From assembly GCF_022836495.1 (NCBI RefSeq), contig NZ_BQXM01000002.1:186001-250000 (forward strand): a stretch of 64,000 bases of DNA, given 5' to 3'. The stretch comes from Desulforhabdus sp. TSK (GTDB lineage: Bacteria; Desulfobacterota; Syntrophobacteria; Syntrophobacterales; Syntrophobacteraceae). The notes beneath the pieces are model-generated. The model was given only the letters and a program-made list of their open reading frames with translations. It did no database searches and was not told where the DNA came from. A program made the translations under genes and the position numbers. This document shows, in pieces, positions 26,871 to 34,525 of this stretch. Each line of letters begins with the position of its first letter. The first letter of the stretch is position 1.

Positions 26871-27428
26871 GTGGGTATCTTCAGCAGGCGTAAATACATT
26901 GGGACTGAACAGTTTCCAAAAGTCGTCAATACTTTAGCCGCTTCGTTCGAGTCTCTACGTGAAGAGTATATTCTCGGGTCACTGATGCAACTCAAGAGAG
27001 AAGGAGCCGATGTATCCAAGCTCTCTCGCGATATAGCTCCTGGGAGTGAATTGGAGGACCTCCTAAAGGGTTTTCAGCTCACATGCATGATCGGTATCGC
27101 ATGGGACTACATCAAAGATGCGAGAGATCAACTGAACTTTGACAAAATGCTCAGTTCTCATTTGGGTGCGCAAGAAGGCTCCCGGCCATGGAATTACCGA
27201 GAAAAGTATGTCGACTGCCAAGGTCACATTGAAGCTCTTTCTCGCACTTTGGCGGCTGATGTTCATCGAGCTTTCGGCCACCCGGAGCCACGCGAAAAGT
27301 TTCTCGTTCAGTTCTATGGAGGAGCCCACGTCCTGATTGGGCTATGTCAAGAGGCAGCATGCATTGCCTGTGGCGATCATGACAGAGCTCGGGACATTAG
27401 GCGGGCAACAATGAGATACGTCGGCTAA
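26871..27428 (+). CDS. Hypothetical protein, first island gene
   Basis: A 185-residue soluble protein starting at GTG 26871 (VGIFSRRKYIGTEQF), with a near-perfect AGGAGGAACC ribosome site directly upstream; an ATG-started frame from 26775 has none. It is mostly helical with several cysteines near the C-terminus (GLCQEAACIACGDHD). No family recognised. Base composition is lower in GC than the Kdp or Cyd genes, which suggests transfer. It has the size and orientation of an integron cassette gene. Confidence 0.55.
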   Translation: MGIFSRRKYIGTEQFPKVVNTLAASFESLREEYILGSLMQLKREGADVSKLSRDIAPGSELEDLLKGFQLTCMIGIAWDYIKDARDQLNFDKMLSSHLGAQEGSRPWNYREKYVDCQGHIEALSRTLAADVHRAFGHPEPREKFLVQFYGGAHVLIGLCQEAACIACGDHDRARDIRRATMRYVG

Positions 27429-27471
27429 GGCGAAAGGCAATAAATCGGCATCCTCCGGCGTGCGCCCTCTT

Positions 27472-27506
27472 GTCATTCCCGCCTTAAAGCCCACGGAAAT
27501 GACGGC
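27472..27506. repeat. GTCATTCC-type palindromic repeat, copy 2
   Basis: GTCATTCCCGCC opens this copy and GGAAATGACGG closes it, making an imperfect 10-bp hairpin of the same family as 25991 and 57961. Confidence 0.45.
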
Positions 27507-27588
27507 CGGATAGTCAGCTCGGATATTTATTTCTTGCCTGACGCCTAATCTGGCATTCAAGCTGTCCGCTGGATAGCTGGCTGCTTAT

Positions 27589-28844
27589 TACAGCGTCACA
27601 CAATAAAGTGTCCCAAAATAGGTAGCTGAAATGAGTGGACAAAAAGTCGCATCTGTTGTAGTCCAAGGTGAAACCATCTACCAGGAGGACTCAAGATGCG
27701 TGGCCGTAAATCTCCCTATGTTGTGGCTCTCACCGAAGAAGAACATCGTGAACTCAGTCACTGGGTACGGAGTCCCAGCACGCTCGCGGGTTTGGCTCGC
27801 AGAGCCCGAGCCATCTTGCTTGTCTCTGAAGGAAAGAGCCTTGCGGAGACCGGCCGAATTGTCGGCATGGGGCGTCGCATCGTTCGCCTCTGGGTCACCC
27901 GGTTCACAGCAAAGCGTATTGAAGGCCTCAAAGACAAGCCGGGTCGAGGGCGAAAGCCCTCTTTTTCCCCCTGAGGTTGCTCTGCATCTGGTGAAGCTCG
28001 CCTGCGAAATGCCGGATCAATTTGGTAGATCCCTGTCGGTCTGGGATTGCCAGGAACTCGCCCGCAAACTTCAAGAAGACGGCACCGTCGAAAGCATCTC
28101 GGCAGAAACCGTGAGGCGCATCCTGAACAACCACCACTTAAAGCCTTGGCGACATCACATGTGGCTTGGGGACAAGACACCCCGCGATGACGCATTCTAT
28201 GCCCAGGTGAGGGAAACCTGCGACTTGTACACCCGCCCCCTGCATCCCTACGAGAAAGTCCTCAGCCTTGATGAAAAAACCTCTCTGCAACCCCGGACTC
28301 GAAAGCAACCGACCAAGCCGGCGAAACCCAAGAAATCCGTACGGGTCGAAAACGAATACACCCGCAAGGGAGCGCTCAACCTCTTTGCCGCTTTTGACAC
28401 CCGGACAGGCAACGTTTACGGCCGGTGCTTCAGACGAAAACGACAAGTGGAGTTCATCAGCTTCCTGGAATATCTGGATGCCCAAATCCCGGATCACATC
28501 ACCACGATTCATATCGTTTGCGACAACTTGCGTGTCCACAAGGGCAAGGAGGTCCTGAAATGGTTGGGCAAACACCCACGTTTTCTTTTCCATTTCACTC
28601 CCGTCCACTGCTCCTGGATGAATCAAGTGGAGCAGTGGTTTAGCATCCTACAACGCAAGCGCTTCAAAATCGCCGATTTTGCCTCTATCGAAGATTTGCG
28701 CGACAAGATCTATCTTTTCATTGAGCAGTGGAACAAGAGAGCGCACCCTTTCAAATGGACGACCAAGTCAGTCGCCAAGATCATGGCCTATCCTGATGAT
28801 CATAAGCAGGCGGCCTAACGGACACTCTTTTGTGTGACGCTGTA
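27589..28844 (+). mobile_element. IS630-type insertion sequence
   Basis: Terminal inverted repeats of about 25 bp: the left end begins TACAGCGTCACACAA (27589) and the right end finishes TTGTGTGACGCTGTA (28844), with two mismatches further in. The outermost TA at both ends is the TA target duplication expected for IS630/Tc1-type elements, leaving an element of about 1,252 bp. It sits between two island genes in the same orientation, in a stretch that itself resembles a cassette boundary. Confidence 0.9.
27696..28818 (+). CDS. IS630 family transposase, two frames joined by a +1 shift
   Basis: The first frame (27696-27974) encodes a 92-residue helix-turn-helix part (LTEEEHRELSHWVRSPSTLAG, GRIVGMGRRIVRLWVTRF). 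The catalytic DDE part continues in the +1 frame from about 27970 to 28818 with LSLDEKTSLQPR, HIVCDNLRVHKGKEV and FTPVHCSWMNQVEQWF. The change occurs at CTTTTTCCCCCTGAGG: the first frame ends CCC-TGA, and skipping one base gives GAG-GTT in the second. A hairpin GAGGGC-GAAA-GCCCTC (27946-27961) lies just before the T5C5 run. The fused product has normal IS630 length (about 373 residues), so the shift may be programmed rather than a defect. Confidence 0.85.
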
Positions 28845-28928
28845 CTTATAGCTCCTTGGCGCGTCGGCAAGAACACGGCGCTGACTTCGTCCGTGCCTTG
28901 CCCCGCCGCGCAAGCGCAGCAGAAAAGG

Positions 28929-28998
28929 CACTTGACCAGATGGCCCTCGCTTGCATGCGCCTTCGGCGCTGCAAGTTTCGTTCCACGGGTCAGCACCG
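28929..28998 (+). repeat. attC-like imperfect palindrome before the 188-aa gene
   Basis: The core hairpin at 28950-28975 is CTTGCA-T-GCGCC, loop TTC, GGCGC-TGCAAG: 11 bp with a single bulged T. Outer arms TGACC and GGTCA also pair. A bulged long hairpin between small same-strand genes is what integron attC sites look like, but no clean 7-bp core sites were recognised, so this is tentative. Confidence 0.3.
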
Positions 28999-29017
28999 CG
29001 ATTAAGGTAGAAATAGG

Positions 29018-29584
29018 ATGAAAACAGCAGTCGGCATATTATTTCTTCTCATGGCATTGGGACTGGTTAAGACGACCATCCCTCCATTCATCGTCTTCTG
29101 CTCGTCTCTGCGCGAGCGGGCCATAGGTAAGGCATTCGCCTGCTTCGTTGCCGTTGTGCTTCAAGTTGCGCTTGGCTATCTCCTCGTCACAACCGGAATC
29201 GACTTTATCCGAAAGCCCCCCAGTCCTGGCGACGTCGTCAACCTACAGGAGTTCATCGCGTCAATCGACTCGGCGAATCAAGCAACGCGCGTGGTCAACA
29301 AAGGGCCTGGTTACTCGATCATGAGTTCTGAAGACGCAGACCAGATGATGAAGCACTACAGGCAGGCTCTTGCTCACGCGGAAAAGGTGGATGCGGACTT
29401 TCTGGAGCAGAAGTACAAGGGTTGGGGACAACACTTCGACCGGGAATATCGCGCAGGGCTCCGCCTTGTCATCCGCGGGAACGAGACAGCAGATGCACGC
29501 ATATCTCTGTCAGGTCAACAACTCATGGATTCGTGGGGGACATGGTTTAACGCCAACGTGGAAGCCATAAAAAGATTGAAATAG
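29018..29584 (+). CDS. Hypothetical membrane-anchored protein
   Basis: A 188-residue protein with two N-terminal hydrophobic segments (about 3-25 and 37-60: VGILFLLMALGLVKTTIPPF, CFVAVVLQVALGYLLVTTGI) and a soluble helical C-terminal domain with EDADQMMKHYRQALAHAEKVD and SGQQLMDSWGTWFNANVEAI. An AGGATG overlap leaves only a weak ribosome site. No family recognised. It ends directly in an attC-like site (29584), as a cassette gene would. Confidence 0.6.
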   Translation: MKTAVGILFLLMALGLVKTTIPPFIVFCSSLRERAIGKAFACFVAVVLQVALGYLLVTTGIDFIRKPPSPGDVVNLQEFIASIDSANQATRVVNKGPGYSIMSSEDADQMMKHYRQALAHAEKVDADFLEQKYKGWGQHFDREYRAGLRLVIRGNETADARISLSGQQLMDSWGTWFNANVEAIKRLK

Positions 29585-29654
29585 CCCAACGAATCACCGC
29601 ACCGGAGGCTATTCCGCTGTGCTCCATAGCCACGGGTGAGTTCTGCCGTTAGCC
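29584..29654 (+). repeat. attC-like site
   Basis: It begins GCCCAAC at the stop codon of the preceding gene (fits the RYYYAAC outer core) and ends GTTAGCC (six of seven to GTTRRRY), 71 bases apart. In between TCACC pairs with GGTGA and GGCTAT with ATAGCC, giving the nested, imperfect arms of an integron recombination site. The next gene starts 21 bases later. A covariance-model search would be needed to confirm it. Confidence 0.45.
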
Positions 29655-29675
29655 AATTCAGTTGGAGGTTTTAGG

Positions 29676-30131
29676 ATGTTGAATACGATCATCGGTGGTT
29701 TACTGGCAATTCTCGGTGGATTCATCGCTTCATGGCTTCAAATGAAATATTCGCTGAAAGTAAAGATGAATGAAGCCATCGCGCAGAAGAAGGTCACCGC
29801 GAATGCTGAAGCGTATTCCTTCATGAAAGAGATCACCTCGTTACTAGGCAGCTCAAAAACTGAAAAAGCGCTCCATCAGATAATTGAAAGGGAGTCATGG
29901 TTTTTTAGTAATCGCCTATTTCTGCCAGGCAGGTTTCCAGACAAATGGCTTACAGTCCGAAACGGACTCCAACGTTTGTATGAGTTGGAGAGAGGCACTG
30001 AAGACGATAAATCTCGGATACCCGAACTCAGAAAAAGTTTAAACTGTACTGCAGAAGAAGGCATACTGGAAATCTACAAGGAAATGAATCTAAAGCCAAT
30101 CGAGGTTGAAAATCTCAGAAAAGGCCGTTAA
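29676..30131 (+). CDS. Hypothetical protein with N-terminal membrane helix
   Basis: A 151-residue protein: one N-terminal membrane helix (LNTIIGGLLAILGGFIASWLQ) followed by a basic, helical cytoplasmic part with a tryptophan/phenylalanine stretch (ERESWFFSNRLFLPGRFP). GGAGG lies about nine bases before the ATG. No family recognised. Its stop codon lies in GTTAACAACCGCTTCAAGC, which looks like the first half of an attC site; only 46 bases separate it from the next gene. Confidence 0.6.
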   Translation: MLNTIIGGLLAILGGFIASWLQMKYSLKVKMNEAIAQKKVTANAEAYSFMKEITSLLGSSKTEKALHQIIERESWFFSNRLFLPGRFPDKWLTVRNGLQRLYELERGTEDDKSRIPELRKSLNCTAEEGILEIYKEMNLKPIEVENLRKGR

Positions 30132-30177
30132 CAACCGCTTCAAGCCAGCCACGCGGCAAATATTCCAAGGAGCGTCG

Positions 30178-30774
30178 ATGCCTACTCGAACCGTCATCTT
30201 TTCGCTGATTGCCGTCCTTTGCTTCCTCTACACGCTCAATCTCTACCTCAGGGGAAGATCAAAGAGGGTGATCGAGGGTTGCCTCGGCCTTGCTATCGTT
30301 GTATCCGTCACTGTGAGCTTCTTTGTCCTCGGTTGGAAATGGGGATTGTTGGCGCTCATCAGTCCGTTTATTCTTGTTGGGCTATCGCGCCCGCTTGCCA
30401 GGCTCGTCGCTCGGAGGATACTTGGCTATCGTACCGGCGTGGACGACAGGCAAGGAGAAACCGATGTATTCGCGGAACTCGCTGCTGGCAAGAGCCTTGA
30501 GAGCGTCATGGCGAGGGTTCAGAAGGAGGGCGACGCACGAAGAGAGCGCCTCTCAGCAGTGGCCAGAAAGCCAGCGATCGCTTCGCTTCTGGATCGATAC
30601 GGAGTGTCTCCCAGCCAATTTCAGGAGATCTTTGACTCTCTGTGGGCCTCCGCGCTTCACGATCTTGCGTGGGAGATAGTGAGCCAACCAGATGACCTCG
30701 AAGCTCTGCTGAAGATGAAGCGGGAGGGCAAGGATGATCTAGAGATCTGGGCCCATTTCCGAGGCATGGAATAG
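30178..30774 (+). CDS. Hypothetical membrane protein
   Basis: A 198-residue protein with three hydrophobic segments in the first 85 residues (TVIFSLIAVLCFLYTLNLYL, VIEGCLGLAIVVSVTVSFFVL, WGLLALISPFILVGLSRPLA) and a soluble C-terminal half (LAAGKSLESVMARVQKEGD, LLDRYGVSPSQFQEIFDSL). AAGGAG precedes the ATG at 30178. The last 40 residues look like a small helical bundle. No family recognised. It is the third in a row of small same-strand membrane proteins. Confidence 0.6.
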   Translation: MPTRTVIFSLIAVLCFLYTLNLYLRGRSKRVIEGCLGLAIVVSVTVSFFVLGWKWGLLALISPFILVGLSRPLARLVARRILGYRTGVDDRQGETDVFAELAAGKSLESVMARVQKEGDARRERLSAVARKPAIASLLDRYGVSPSQFQEIFDSLWASALHDLAWEIVSQPDDLEALLKMKREGKDDLEIWAHFRGME

Positions 30775-30789
30775 CCTCTGCCCGAACCT

Positions 30790-30886
30790 AGCCATGCACC
30801 CGGACATGCAACCACGCCGGGATTATTTGGTGGCGTCCTTTTGAAGTTCCTTGGCGGCGTGGTTGCGTGCCGGTGATGGCCGGCGT
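30790..30886 (+). repeat. Long imperfect palindrome at the intron insertion point
   Basis: GCAACCACGCC and GGCGTGGTTGC form a perfect 11-bp stem, and the arms continue outward with bulges (left CCATGCACCCGGACAT, right GTGCCGGTGATGG). The group II intron begins directly after the right arm. Class C introns insert just after hairpins (terminators or attC sites), so this fits as its target; the bulged arms favour attC over a terminator. Confidence 0.5.
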
Positions 30887-32869
30887 GTGTGCCTGGCATG
30901 GCACAGAGCTAGCGAGGTGAAAGTCCTCGCATCAGGTGTTCGCAGAGCCGAAGATTAGGAGAAGGGCAAAGGCGTCATCGTGAGGTGGGGTCTGGAGGAA
31001 GCCCAATCCAAAAGCGCGGGGCGACGAACAGGAACCGGATATGAGGTGTGGTACACCCGGGACGAGCGGGCACGTGACTGCGAAGTCCTCCATCTGCGAT
31101 TGGGGTGTGCTTTATAAATCCGGCGCTTACGCGCAGACAGTTCTGTGTCTTACCCAGGGAGGCCTGTACGGTGTTCGCCTCAAGGTATGGCTGAGATGAT
31201 GTGGCACCGTCGGGAAACCAGGCGGGAAACAGAGAAAACAAACTTCAGCCTGGAGCCGGAGGAGAGAACTGAGACAAGAGCAATCGAGTCTGACCGCCGT
31301 GCAGGAGTCAGCAGAAGGTATAGTAGGTCTTGTGGCAGGCAAAGCTATTGAGGCACTCCAGTGCCGAAAGGCGGAGACAACAGATATGCCGAGCCGGAAA
31401 CCAGGAGACTGAAGGCCTGAACGGTAGGAGTGGATAATCGGAGCAAGATCGGATGAACTGTAAGCCGGCAATACAACTGTGGCTGCCCTTCGTGAAGAAG
31501 GGCGAACAGGATTATAGCGAGATTGTGACCGAGAGTCCGTCGTTGGAAGTGCAGCTGATGGAACGGGTTGTCTGTACGGACAATATGTTCAAGGCGTACA
31601 GACATGTTTTGAGCAATGGGGGGAGCCCCGGCATAGATGGGATGACGGTGAAAGAGCTGGGTCCTTACCTTCAGGCGCATTGGCCTGAAGTGAGAGAGGC
31701 CTTGCTTTCGGGCGTCTATGAGCCTCAACCGGTAAAGCGGGTGAACATCCCCAAGCCTGGGGGTGGGACCAGGAAGTTAGGAGTGCCCACTGCGGTCGAT
31801 CGCCTGATTCAACAGGCGGTGCTGCAGGTTCTCCAGCCTGAGTGGGACCCGACGTTCTCGCCGTGGAGTTTTGGGTTCAGGCCTGGGCGCAGTGCCCATC
31901 AGGCTCTCCGGTGCGCCCAAAAGCACCTGGGAAGCGGCTATGGGTATGTCGTGGATATGGATCTCGAAAAATTTTTCGATCGAGTGAATCACGACAAGCT
32001 CCTGGGGGAGGTCGTGAAGCGGGTAAGCGACGGGCGTGTTGTTACGCTGATTCGCCGCTTCCTGAAAGCAGGCGTCCTGGATCACGACTGTTTGCATGAG
32101 ACGGTGGAGGGTACACCCCGGGGCGGTCCTCTTTCCCCGCTGCTCAGTAACCCGCTTCTGGATCAGTTGGACCGGGAGCTTGAGAGGCGGGGACACCGGT
32201 TCGCCCGATATGCCGATGACTGCAACATTTACGTGAAAAGCCTGCGGGCGGGGAGAAGGGTACTGGAGAGTATCTCCCGCTACCTCACCTCCAAGCTCAA
32301 GCTCAAAGTAAATGAAGCCAAGAGTGCTGTCGGAAGGCCATGGGAGCGAAAGTTCCTCGGTTTTAGCTTCAGCCGCCGCGGCTTCCGGCTCTTTGTCAGT
32401 GAATCGGCAGAGAAGCGGTTCAAGGAGAAGATCCGAGAGATCACGGGACGCACCCGTGGTCGGAGCATCCGCCAGCTCGCCCAGGAACTTCGTGCCTACC
32501 TGCTTGGGTGGCGGGAGTACTTTGGTCACAGTGAGGTCCGCTCCGGCTTCAAGGAGCTCGACTCCTGGATTCGCCGCCGGCTTCGCAGCTATCACTGGAA
32601 ACAGTGGGGGCGAAGAGGTTACCGGGAGCTGCGCAAACGGGGGGTGAGCCGTCGGCTGGCCTGGAATACAGCCAAGTCGGCTCATGGTCCGTGGCGTCTC
32701 AGCCGCTCTCCTGCTCTTGCTTTTGCTCTCCCGGGCAAATCCTTCGATGAGCTCGGAGTGCCCCGGCTGTACATCAAACGATAATCTCGACCGAACCGAC
32801 TTGGTACGTGATCCGTATGACAGGTGGTGTGGGAGGAGAGGGGCCGTGAGGCCTCTCCCTATCCCTATT
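30887..32869 (+). mobile_element. Group II intron, class C type
   Basis: The 5' end reads GTGTGCCTGGCATGGC, followed by GAGGTGAAAGTCCTCGC, the usual class C start of domain I. The 3' end after the maturase gene has a domain V/VI-like hairpin region (GTGATCCGTATG, then GGAGGAGAGGGGCCGTGAGG) and ends TATCCCTATT at about 32869. The intron encodes its own reverse transcriptase and sits behind an imperfect palindrome between two island genes. Its exact ends are set by comparison with two fragments at 35966 and 38832. Confidence 0.8.
31453..32784 (+). CDS. ltrA: Group II intron reverse transcriptase/maturase
   Basis: A 443-residue intron-encoded protein. Reverse-transcriptase blocks in order: GSPGIDGMTV, RVNIPKPGGGTRKLGVPTAV, LQPEWDPTFSPWSFGFRPGRS, VVDMDLEKFFDRVNHDKL, GTPRGGPLSPLLSNPLLDQLD, and the catalytic FARYADDCNIYV. 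Then the thumb/maturase domain (LAQELRAYLLGWREYF, SHGPWRLSRSPAL...). The N-terminal helix MERVVCTDNMFKAY is intact and there is no HNH endonuclease, typical for class C. No frameshift, so the intron may be mobile. Confidence 0.92.
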   Translation: MNCKPAIQLWLPFVKKGEQDYSEIVTESPSLEVQLMERVVCTDNMFKAYRHVLSNGGSPGIDGMTVKELGPYLQAHWPEVREALLSGVYEPQPVKRVNIPKPGGGTRKLGVPTAVDRLIQQAVLQVLQPEWDPTFSPWSFGFRPGRSAHQALRCAQKHLGSGYGYVVDMDLEKFFDRVNHDKLLGEVVKRVSDGRVVTLIRRFLKAGVLDHDCLHETVEGTPRGGPLSPLLSNPLLDQLDRELERRGHRFARYADDCNIYVKSLRAGRRVLESISRYLTSKLKLKVNEAKSAVGRPWERKFLGFSFSRRGFRLFVSESAEKRFKEKIREITGRTRGRSIRQLAQELRAYLLGWREYFGHSEVRSGFKELDSWIRRRLRSYHWKQWGRRGYRELRKRGVSRRLAWNTAKSAHGPWRLSRSPALAFALPGKSFDELGVPRLYIKR

Positions 32870-32905
32870 GGGGCACGACAATTGAAGAAGACCAGGGAGG
32901 TATCG

Positions 32906-34132
32906 ATGAAGCCCGCGTTGGTGACTAACGACAAAGACGGACACGCCAGCACGATTCTTGCTGGAATCGCCAATGCCACCCGAGTGGTCATCCATACGGC
33001 ATTTCTAAAAAGTTCAGGGCTGACGCTTCTGCAGCCCTCACTCCTGAAAGCCCTTCAATCGGGTGCTGACGTCCGAGTCATCGCAGGTCTTGACTTCTGC
33101 TTGACAGAACCGAAAGCCCTCTGGGCCATATATGAATGGATGTCGAGCCATCCCAAGGGAAAGTTGATGCTTGCGTCACAGGACAAGGCGACTTTCCATC
33201 CGAAGCTGTACTACTGGGAGAGCAACGGCACGGCCAAAGCTCTAATCGGTTCGGCCAACCTGACGGGGGGCGGGTTCAGAGATAATCTGGAACTCTCTGT
33301 CGTAGGCGAGGTCGACCCTTCCAGCACCTTCTTCTCTGAGTTGCAGGACTACCTGCAGCGGGTCGAATCAAGTGCTCGTGTTCGACCAGCTACCCCAATT
33401 TCGCTCAGCCAATATGAACGCCGGCATGCCATTTTTTCGAAGAGCCGAAAAGAGGCCGAGAAGCAGGCCAAGAGCGAAGCCTCGGAACTATTTGAACTCG
33501 ATGAAAAGAAACTATCGAGATATATCGAAGAATATCGGGACGATAAAGTGGAAAAGAAGGACGGCGAAAAGAAAAGACAGAACTACAAACAGGCGAAGAA
33601 ACTTCTTGATAGCATGGTTTCTGGCGAGGTGAAAACAAAGAAGCAGTTTCTTGAGACCTACGAAAAGCTCGTCGGGTCAAAGGGCCGGCCGAGCCTTTGG
33701 CACTCTGGGGGTCTGTTTCGTTCAAAGAAGGCGGTAGCTCGGAAGCATGGAGCGTTCATTGAATTGGTGAAGGCGGTTCGGGAAAGACTAAAGGAAGCTC
33801 CAGACATAGTCTTTGACGTAGGACTGGAGCACGCCCGCAAGATCGAGGGCCTAGGCCTAAATGTGCTGACGGAAATTATGAATACTTATGCGCCGGACCG
33901 TTTTGCGGTTCTGAACCAGAATCCCGTCGGCAGCTTGATGCATCTCGGCTTCGAGGGATTTGGAACATTGAACAAGCTCGCATTCTCAGGCTTAAAGTAC
34001 GCCAAGTTCAACAGTCTTATTCAGGAACTCGCCCGACTCTGTAAATTCCATGATTTAAGCCAGGTTGATCACTTTCTCAATTACGTTTACTGGAAGTACG
34101 CCAAGCTGGAGAAGGCCCCAACAATCGGCTAA
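32906..34132 (+). CDS. PLD-family nuclease-like protein with C-terminal extension
   Basis: A 408-residue protein. The N-terminal about 150 residues are a phospholipase D-type phosphodiesterase domain with one HKD motif: His98 and Lys100 in FHPKLYYW and Asn118 in GSANLTGGGFRDNLE, as in DNA-cutting PLD enzymes that act as dimers (BfiI/NgoFVII type). A charged coiled segment (about 185-240, rich in E and K) leads to a C-terminal domain with IMNTYAPDRFAVLNQNPVGSL, reminiscent of modules found with restriction and AAA+ defence proteins. GGGAGG precedes the ATG. It begins 36 bases after the intron end, and its stop codon lies inside a perfect 27-bp palindrome. Best guess is a single-gene defence nuclease; unproven. 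Confidence 0.7.
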   Translation: MKPALVTNDKDGHASTILAGIANATRVVIHTAFLKSSGLTLLQPSLLKALQSGADVRVIAGLDFCLTEPKALWAIYEWMSSHPKGKLMLASQDKATFHPKLYYWESNGTAKALIGSANLTGGGFRDNLELSVVGEVDPSSTFFSELQDYLQRVESSARVRPATPISLSQYERRHAIFSKSRKEAEKQAKSEASELFELDEKKLSRYIEEYRDDKVEKKDGEKKRQNYKQAKKLLDSMVSGEVKTKKQFLETYEKLVGSKGRPSLWHSGGLFRSKKAVARKHGAFIELVKAVRERLKEAPDIVFDVGLEHARKIEGLGLNVLTEIMNTYAPDRFAVLNQNPVGSLMHLGFEGFGTLNKLAFSGLKYAKFNSLIQELARLCKFHDLSQVDHFLNYVYWKYAKLEKAPTIG

Positions 34133-34183
34133 ACCTGGACTTGGTACAGCGCGTCAGCGCTGTACCAAGTCCAGGTTTAGCCG
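34126..34183. repeat. Perfect 27-bp palindrome over a stop codon
   Basis: The left arm (34126-34152) starts CGGCTAAACC and ends CAGCGC; the right arm (34157-34183) is its exact reverse complement; the loop is GTCA. The TAA stop of the PLD gene (34130-34132) lies in the left arm. There is no T-run, so a plain terminator is unlikely. It could be a cassette recombination site, a replication or transcription barrier, or a miniature element. Confidence 0.85.
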
Positions 34184-34525
34184 TACGTTGAACTAAATGG
34201 TCATGAAAGGTTTTTCACCCCAAAGCATGAAAATGGATACCCAAAAAGCTCAATGATTTTGCTGGGGTCATTTTCACGGTAAACCCCTTTGCGGTGGCCT
34301 TTAAGCGCTCCAGTTGTTCCCGGAAACTTTCCGATCGGTAAGAGAAAAAGCTATTCAATCCCCATAGCTCTCGGGCGAAGCGGCATAGTTCAACAAGATT
34401 GTATTGGGTATGAGGAGCGAGCCTCTGTACGGGAAATGAGAACTGGCCCTCACTCCCCATGAAATCCTACATGTCCAGCGGTCCGCTCCGCATTCGGCAC
34501 TCCAAAAACCAGAGGGAATCTTTCA
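34184..34525. other. Spacer with unrecognised minus-strand frame
   Basis: 342 bases before the sulfatase. One minus-strand frame (34215-34460, 81 residues, including LVELCRFARELWGLNSFF and LERLKATAKGFTVKMTP) is open but has no good ribosome site and no recognised family; it could be a decayed gene. A GAGGGAATC ribosome-site-like stretch for the sulfatase ends the region. Confidence 0.3.

Noticed and set aside
34126-34183. Simple Rho-independent terminator reading of the 27-bp palindrome
   Set aside because: The stem is far longer than usual, includes the stop codon and is not followed by a T-run.
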